DNA of 64,000 bases, from positions 62,001 to 126,000 of the forward strand of contig NZ_JAEUAX010000004.1 in the NCBI RefSeq assembly GCF_019511645.1, in the 5' to 3' direction. Made by a program: the position numbers and the translations under genes. This document shows, one piece after another, positions 59,726-64,000 of this stretch. The DNA is from Microbacterium ureisolvens (GTDB taxonomy: Bacteria; Actinomycetota; Actinomycetes; Actinomycetales; Microbacteriaceae). Every line of letters starts with the position of its first letter. The first letter of the stretch is position 1. The notes under the pieces were generated by a model. The model was not told the origin of the DNA. It ran no database searches and was given only the letters and a program-made list of their open reading frames with translations.

Positions 59726-60165
59726 GACGCGACCGCCGCGGGTGCGGGGGTCTGCGCCTCGGCGGGATGATGGGTCGCCAGCCACCAGATGCCGAGGAAC
59801 GGCAGCACGAGCGGCACGAAGAGGTAGCCCAGGCCGAACCACGACCACACCGTCGGGTGCGCGAAGAGCTCCGGCACGACGAGGCTCAGGGTTCCGATGA
59901 CCAGCACGCCGACCAGCTCGAACACGATCGCCACCCACGCGACCACGTACCATCCGCGACGGCCCGCGAACACGAGGGCGAGCGTCGCGACGATGTAGAC
60001 CACCGCAGAGAGCGCCGACAGCGTGTAGGCGACCGGCGCCTCGTCGAAGCGCTCGACGATCTGCACGAAGGATCGACCGGTGGCACCGAGGGCCATGATC
60101 GCGTAGACGATCACGAGCACGCGGCCGATGCCGGTCATACGGGGGCGGGCGGGAGTGGTCGACAT
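59722..60165 (-). CDS. Four-helix membrane protein upstream of ribF
   Basis: 147 residues, helices at VLVIVYAIMALGATGRSF, LSALSAVVYIVATLALVFA, VAWVAIVFELVGVLVIGTLSLV and WFGLGYLFVPLVLPFLGIWWLA. Conserved-looking motif FGLGYLFVPLVLPFLG. Its stop overlaps ribF, so the two are coupled; I recall similar genes upstream of ribF in other Micrococcales but cannot verify that here. Function unknown. Confidence 0.72.
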   Translation of the reverse strand: MSTTPARPRMTGIGRVLVIVYAIMALGATGRSFVQIVERFDEAPVAYTLSALSAVVYIVATLALVFAGRRGWYVVAWVAIVFELVGVLVIGTLSLVVPELFAHPTVWSWFGLGYLFVPLVLPFLGIWWLATHHPAEAQTPAPAAVAS

Positions 60166-60206
60166 AACCAGACGAGTTTAGTTCGTGTCACCGAGCCACG
60201 GCTTCG

Positions 60207-60575
60207 TCACGCGACCTGCACGGTCCAGATGACGTGCATGCGCCACACCATGACCGCGATGGACAGGGCCGCGATGCCCATGATCACCGTGCTCCAGCGG
60301 CTGCGCTCCAGCAGAGCCCAGGCGACGGCCGCGAACGGAAGCAGCACCGCCGAGACGAGGTAGACCCAGAATTCCAGCAGGCTGCCCGACGGCGGATTGC
60401 CGGCGAACGGCGCGATGATCGCGATCACGACCTGCACGAGCAGCAGCAGCTCGACGAGGGCCAGCGAACCGACGGTCCAGTCGCTCGGGCGGCGTCCCGC
60501 GAGACCGGCGATGACGCAGAAGACGCCCGCCGCGACGGCGACGACGACCTGGGCGATCGTGAACCACAGGATCAT
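60207..60575 (-). CDS. Small membrane protein coupled to truB
   Basis: 122 residues with four helices (MILWFTIAQVVVAVAAGVFCVIAG, LVELLLLVQVVIAIIAPFAG, FWVYLVSAVLLPFAAVAWALL, MGIAALSIAVMVWRMHVIW). It overlaps the truB stop by four bases and is thus part of the truB operon. The pattern resembles a DUF-type family found beside truB in relatives. No function can be assigned. Confidence 0.72.
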   Translation of the reverse strand: MILWFTIAQVVVAVAAGVFCVIAGLAGRRPSDWTVGSLALVELLLLVQVVIAIIAPFAGNPPSGSLLEFWVYLVSAVLLPFAAVAWALLERSRWSTVIMGIAALSIAVMVWRMHVIWTVQVA

Positions 60576-61459
60576 CGGGTGGCCTCCTCGGGCATGTTCA
60601 TGGCGCTCTTGACGTCGGCGCCGCGTCGCTCCACGATGCCGACGAGCGCGCCGCGGGGGTCGATGGCGGCGGTCGGGCTCACAAGGAGTCGCCCGGCCGC
60701 GCCGAGGAGCCGCTTGCCGTGGCGGAGGTCGCGCGCCTCGTCCGCGGTCACGTCGAGCCGGCCGAGGACGGCGGCGGCCGCGACCGCGGGATCGAGCAGC
60801 GGGACATCGGCCAGCGTGTCCACGCCGGCGGCCGACGCCACCTCGAAGGGCCCGATGCGGGTGCGGCGCAGCGCCGTGAGGTGCCCCCCGACGCCGAGGG
60901 CGGCGCCGAGGTCGCGCGCGAGCGAGCGGATGTAGGTGCCGCTCGAGCAGTCGACCACCACGTCGAGGTCGACGACGCCCGCCGACCGGCGCTCGGCGAG
61001 CACCTCGAACCGCGACACGGTGACTTCCCGCGCTTTGAGCTGCACGTCCTCCCCCGCCCGGGCAAGATCGTACGCGCGGCGCCCGTCGACCTTGATGGCC
61101 GAATAGGTGCTCGGCACCTGCGAGATGCGTCCGGTCAGGGCGGCGATCGCGCCGCGGATCGCGACGGCGTCGAGGGATGCGGCATCCGTCTGGGAGACGA
61201 CCTGGCCCTCGGCGTCGTCGGTGTCGGTCGCGACCCCGAGCCGGATGGTCGCGTCGTAGGTCTTGTCGAGCCCGACCACGAACGTGAGCAGGCGCGTCGC
61301 GCCCTCGACGCCGAGGACCAGCAGGCCGGTGGCCATCGGGTCGAGCGTGCCGGCGTGGCCGATCTTGCGCGTGCCCAGCGCGCGCCGGGCGCGCGCGACG
61401 ACGTCGTGCGAGGTGATGCCGCCGGGCTTGTCGACCAGCAGGATTCCGGGCGCCGCCAT
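60572..61459 (-). CDS. truB: tRNA pseudouridine(55) synthase
   Basis: 295 residues; isomerises U55 in the T-loop of tRNAs. GILLVDKPGGITSHDVVARARRALGTRKIGHAGTLDPMATGLLVLGVEGATRLL contains catalytic D40 in the signature G-T-L-D-P. Other markers are YDATIRLGVATDTDDAEG, QVPSTYSAIKVDGRRAYDLARAG and CSSGTYIRSLARDLG. The ATG overlaps the uridine-kinase-like gene by one base (A of ATG is the last A of TGA). It starts the ancient truB-ribF-rpsO-pnp order seen along this strand. Confidence 0.96.
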   Translation of the reverse strand: MAAPGILLVDKPGGITSHDVVARARRALGTRKIGHAGTLDPMATGLLVLGVEGATRLLTFVVGLDKTYDATIRLGVATDTDDAEGQVVSQTDAASLDAVAIRGAIAALTGRISQVPSTYSAIKVDGRRAYDLARAGEDVQLKAREVTVSRFEVLAERRSAGVVDLDVVVDCSSGTYIRSLARDLGAALGVGGHLTALRRTRIGPFEVASAAGVDTLADVPLLDPAVAAAAVLGRLDVTADEARDLRHGKRLLGAAGRLLVSPTAAIDPRGALVGIVERRGADVKSAMNMPEEATR

Positions 61460-62139
61460 CAGCTGCGCCCGATGATCCGCGGGTGCGCGAGATTGACGTT
61501 GTCGACGATGACGGATGCAGCGTCCCGCGGCCGCGCTTCGTTCAGGTAGATCTCCTGCCCCTGCCGGTACCGCGCGTTCGACGGCGCATCGGGGTCGGGA
61601 TCACAGCCGTCGCGCAGCGCCATGCGGGCGTAAGAGACCTCGAAGGGAACCTCGAGCCACACCGACCAGTCCCACAGGTCCTGCAGCTCAGGACGATGCA
61701 GGAAGATGCCGTCGACGACGAGCACCGCGTCCAACGGGGCGGTGACCCACTGCGACTCGACTGGCGCGTCGCGCGCCACATCGAACGCGGAGAGCTGGAA
61801 GCCGGTCGTCCCGGCGGTCTGTGCGCCGTCGCGGAACGGATCGATGAGCACACGGCGGAACGTCGCGTAGTCGTAGGAGTCGCGGTAGAAGCCCTCGGGG
61901 CTGCGCCGCCCTCGGACGTAGCGCTCCGCGCGGGGGCGATGGAAGCCGTCGATGCCGGCGCGGAACACCGCGTCCCCCGTCTCGGCGAAGACCTCCGCGA
62001 GGCCATCGGCGAACACCGTCTTGCCCGCGCCGTCGAGCCCGTCGATCGCGACGATGACCCGTCCCGCGGGGTAGCGTCGTCGCACCCGGTCGCGCAGTTC
62101 GCGCCACAGCGTCGTGGTCGGAGTGACGGGCAGGCGCAT
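61459..62139 (-). CDS. Uridine kinase-like P-loop protein
   Basis: 226 residues with Walker A IVAIDGLDGAGKTVFADGLA (GLDGAGKT), then FRAGIDGFHRPRAERY (the D-x-F-H motif of uridine/pantothenate kinases) and VLVVDGIFLHRPEL (Walker B region with D-G-I-F), EVSYARMALRD. It probably phosphorylates a nucleoside or similar metabolite. The ATG at 62139 is six bases after TAGGCT (62146-62151), so it heads the truB operon with a leaderless transcript. Confidence 0.85.
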   Translation of the reverse strand: MRLPVTPTTTLWRELRDRVRRRYPAGRVIVAIDGLDGAGKTVFADGLAEVFAETGDAVFRAGIDGFHRPRAERYVRGRRSPEGFYRDSYDYATFRRVLIDPFRDGAQTAGTTGFQLSAFDVARDAPVESQWVTAPLDAVLVVDGIFLHRPELQDLWDWSVWLEVPFEVSYARMALRDGCDPDPDAPSNARYRQGQEIYLNEARPRDAASVIVDNVNLAHPRIIGRS

Positions 62140-62255
62140 GCTCCCAGCCTACGGCCGACCGACGTCGTGCCCCGCCTGTGCGGTTGGTTGCGGTGACCTC
62201 GCGGGGGCGGATCCGAGGACATCGGCAGTTTCGAGGAGCCCTCCGCCGCATGCAT

Positions 62256-62283
62256 CCTCAGATCCGCGGATCTCCTCTTCCGC
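62256..62283 (-). repeat. Left repeat element beside the DUF559 gene
   Basis: A perfect 14-bp palindrome, AGATCCGCGGATCT (62260-62273), within a stretch related, on the minus strand, to the 21-bp unit seen right of the gene. CCTCAGATCCGCG (62256-62268) is the exact inverse complement of 63240-63252 on the right side. Confidence 0.7.
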
Positions 62284-62301
62284 GACGGCGACGGATCACT
62301 G

Positions 62302-63138
62302 TCATCGCGCCAGGTGGAGGCCCTGCGCCACCGCCCGCATGATGAGGTCCTGCACCTCCTCCCAACGATGGATCACCCGGTGGTAGCCGACGCGGATCAC
62401 GTGGTACCCCATCAGCGTGAGGAGCGCATCGTGGGCGATGTCCTTCTCCCGCTGCGCCCCGACATGATGGCCACCGTCGATCTGCAGCACGAGCCGCTCG
62501 CCGATCAGGAAGTCCACTGGCCGGTCGGCGATCCAGATCTGAGGTCGCACCGGCAGCCGCATCCACTTCAGTCGTGGCGGCACGAAGGACTCGAGCCCCG
62601 AGTCCGACCACGGAGTGGCCACCTCGAGAATCCGGCGTGCCGCAGGGGGAAGGCGCAATCGGCGCATCACCTCCGGACCGACGAGCGACTTGTTGAGCGC
62701 GGACTCCCATATCGCGAGCGCACGCTCGAACGGCTGACAACCGGCCGCGAGGACCAGCACGTTCTCGATCGGGTCCTCGAGGTGATCCGGATGCCGAGGC
62801 ACGGCCGGTTTCGCCCAGTGCACGTGGGCGCCGGCCGGGCGCACGGCGCCGGAGTGGGACGGTGCCGCGACGTGCGGCGCCCCTTCGTGGAGCACCCACA
62901 GCCCCAGGCGGCGCGCTTGCGTCACGCAGCTCAGCACCACGCCCGCTCGGGCGGCGGAGACGAGGAACGGGTCGGCGTCCGGCGTGGCCACCCACCCCTT
63001 GCGCAGGCGCACCAGGCCGCCGTCGGCCAACGCCCGGCGGATCATGTGCCGGCTCCAACCGTCGTCGATCAACGTCGACGTGCGCACCACTCGGCCGCGA
63101 GGCGTGCCGGCGGTGGAGGCATCCGTTGTGCGTGTCAT
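62302..63138 (-). CDS. DUF559 protein with AbiEi-like N-terminal domain
   Basis: 278 residues. The N-terminal ~65 residues (VRTSTLIDDGWSRHMIRRALADGGLVRLRKGWVATPDAD) form a winged-helix AbiEi-antitoxin-like domain. The C-terminal ~80 residues carry a Vsr-like PD-(D/E)xK nuclease fold: QIWIADRPVDFLIGERLVLQIDGGHHVGAQREKDIAHDALLTLMGYHVIRVGYHRVIHRW, with D in VDFLIGERL and the I-D-G-x-x-H motif. DUF559 proteins have not been assigned a job. The ATG at 63138 is six bases after CAGACT (63145-63150). Flanked on both sides by inverted copies of a short repeat. Confidence 0.85.
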   Translation of the reverse strand: MTRTTDASTAGTPRGRVVRTSTLIDDGWSRHMIRRALADGGLVRLRKGWVATPDADPFLVSAARAGVVLSCVTQARRLGLWVLHEGAPHVAAPSHSGAVRPAGAHVHWAKPAVPRHPDHLEDPIENVLVLAAGCQPFERALAIWESALNKSLVGPEVMRRLRLPPAARRILEVATPWSDSGLESFVPPRLKWMRLPVRPQIWIADRPVDFLIGERLVLQIDGGHHVGAQREKDIAHDALLTLMGYHVIRVGYHRVIHRWEEVQDLIMRAVAQGLHLAR

Positions 63139-63239
63139 CCGGCGAGTCTGCGCGTGCCGGCCGATCCGTCGCGCCCGTGGCACACGCCCGGTGGACAACC
63201 GGCGCGACCGGCCTCATGTGAAGGAACCGACACGGGCTC

Positions 63240-63317
63240 GCGGATCTGAGGGGATCTGCGAATCAGAGGAGACTCGGCCCGGGATCGCCCTCTGGCTCGC
63301 AGATCTCCTCTGATCCG
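63240..63317. repeat. Right repeat elements: two inverted copies of a 21-bp unit
   Basis: Copy R1 at 63241-63261 on the plus strand and copy R2 at 63297-63317 on the minus strand match at 19 of 21 positions (unit CGGATCWGAGG then RGATCTGCGA). In addition ATCAGAGGAGA at 63262-63272 is the inverse of 63304-63314. They lie between the DUF559 gene and mutY, upstream of the mutY -10 box (TAAGCT, 63349-63354). Confidence 0.8.
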
Positions 63318-63361
63318 ACGCCACGGCCGTCGGCCCGTCCCCCAGACCTAAGCTGGAACGC

Positions 63362-64000
63362 ATGCCCGACCTTGCCGCACCACTGGTCGAGTGGTACCGG
63401 GCGAACGCCCGCGACCTTCCCTGGCGGCAGCCGGAATTCGGGGCATGGGGCGTGCTCGTGAGCGAGTTCATGCTGCAGCAGACGCCCGTGTACCGCGTCA
63501 TCCCGCACCTCGAGGCGTGGCTCGCACGGTGGCCGACTCCGACCGATCTCGCGGCGGCCGCCCCGGCCGATGCCGTGCGGCAGTGGGCGAACCTTGGCTA
63601 CCCGCGACGGGCGCTGTGGCTGCACCGCGCCGCGGTCGAGATCCGCGACCGCCACGACGGGGTCGTTCCGAGCGACATCGACGCGCTGCTCGCGCTCACC
63701 GGCATCGGCGACTACACCGCGAGGGCGGTCGCCGTCTTCGCCTACGGCGACCGGCACCCCGTGGTCGACACGAACACACGACGCGTGCTGGCGCGCGCAA
63801 TCGAGGGCCGGTCGCAGCCGGGGCCGCCATCGCGTCGCGACCTCGCCGCGATGAACGCGATCCTGCCCGAGGACCGCACAACTGCCGCCGTTGTCAACGC
63901 CGCGGCGATGGAGCTCGGAGCGACCGTCTGCACCGCGCGGATCCCCCGGTGCGACGTCTGTCCACTCAGCGATCGCTGCGCCTGGCTCGCCGTCGGTCGC
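63362..64000 (+). CDS. mutY: A/G-specific adenine glycosylase, 5' part
   Basis: The first 213 codons; the gene continues beyond the window. MutY removes adenine opposite 8-oxoguanine. The N-terminal helix-hairpin-helix core is present: LPWRQPEFGAWGVLVSEFMLQQTPVYRVIPHLEAWLARWP (catalytic Glu in SEFMLQQT), ALLALTGIGDYTARAVAVFAYGDRHPVVDTNTRRVLAR (HhH and the second catalytic Asp), and the iron-sulfur cysteines CTARIPRCDVCPLSDRC (C-x6-C-x2-C-x5-C). The ATG follows TAAGCT by seven bases (leaderless). Confidence 0.94.
   Translation, partial: MPDLAAPLVEWYRANARDLPWRQPEFGAWGVLVSEFMLQQTPVYRVIPHLEAWLARWPTPTDLAAAAPADAVRQWANLGYPRRALWLHRAAVEIRDRHDGVVPSDIDALLALTGIGDYTARAVAVFAYGDRHPVVDTNTRRVLARAIEGRSQPGPPSRRDLAAMNAILPEDRTTAAVVNAAAMELGATVCTARIPRCDVCPLSDRCAWLAVGR

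Noticed and set aside
62302-63138. The DUF559 gene as a transposase or RAYT.
   Set aside because: It has no HUH motif, DDE triad or serine/tyrosine recombinase motif, and no target-site duplication was seen. The repeats are reported separately as a finding.

Overview
The window reads as chromosomal DNA of a high-GC actinobacterium, most likely a Microbacterium or close relative in Microbacteriaceae. The evidence is about 70% GC, dense short-spaced genes, typical actinobacterial families (DUF5302, the CE1758/CE1759 flavin pair, PrsW, WYL regulators, SARP-type proteins) and many leaderless promoters in which a TANNNT -10 box ends six or seven bases before the start codon. I saw no rRNA, tRNA, CRISPR array, insertion sequence or prophage. 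A partial epimerase-like gene opens the window and a partial mutY closes it.

Layout. 1-4.0 kb: epimerase end, dapB with a downstream TPR-like membrane gene, an acetyltransferase, a histidine phosphatase and a degenerate aldo/keto reductase. 4.2-7.4 kb: pnp and three very small acidic proteins. 7.4-11 kb: dctA opposite a CitA/CitB-like two-component pair. 11-17 kb: gadB with a YrhK-like membrane protein, a glycosyltransferase-SGNH fusion, DedA and a non-specific nuclease. 16.8-26.3 kb: a luciferase-like monooxygenase/FMN reductase pair, hydrolase, acyltransferase, WYL regulator facing a frameshifted epoxide hydrolase, a 2-oxoglutarate/Fe(II) oxygenase, and a PfkB kinase coupled to surE. 26.3-34.8 kb: rpsO, DUF167, EamA, YceI, FKBP, PrsW, FAH-family enzyme, aspA and a CpdA-like phosphoesterase. 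34.8-46.5 kb: a 1,133-residue SARP/STAND/propeller protein, phosphate transporter, oligopeptidase B, a large LuxR ATPase and pfkA. 46.8-53.6 kb: SNF2 helicase, lipoprotein, GDPD, coaBC, NRDE protein. 53.8-58.2 kb: a deoxyribose catabolic operon (SorC-type regulator, deoC, two ALDH genes). 58.3-64 kb: ribF, truB, uridine-kinase-like gene, a DUF559 protein flanked by repeats, and mutY.

The core genes truB, ribF, rpsO, pnp and dapB, usually tightly clustered, keep their order and strand here but are spread over about 60 kb. The intervening metabolic and regulatory genes look like insertions into, or expansion of, that cluster.

At the DNA level four things stand out: a family of ~21-bp units flanking the DUF559 gene in inverted orientation; a 10-bp word, CGGATGCYGC, seen about 21 times across coding and intergenic DNA and often built from rare codons; a nested-palindrome element on both sides of the LuxR ATPase gene; and paired 14-bp repeats just upstream of the promoter of the SARP/STAND gene.
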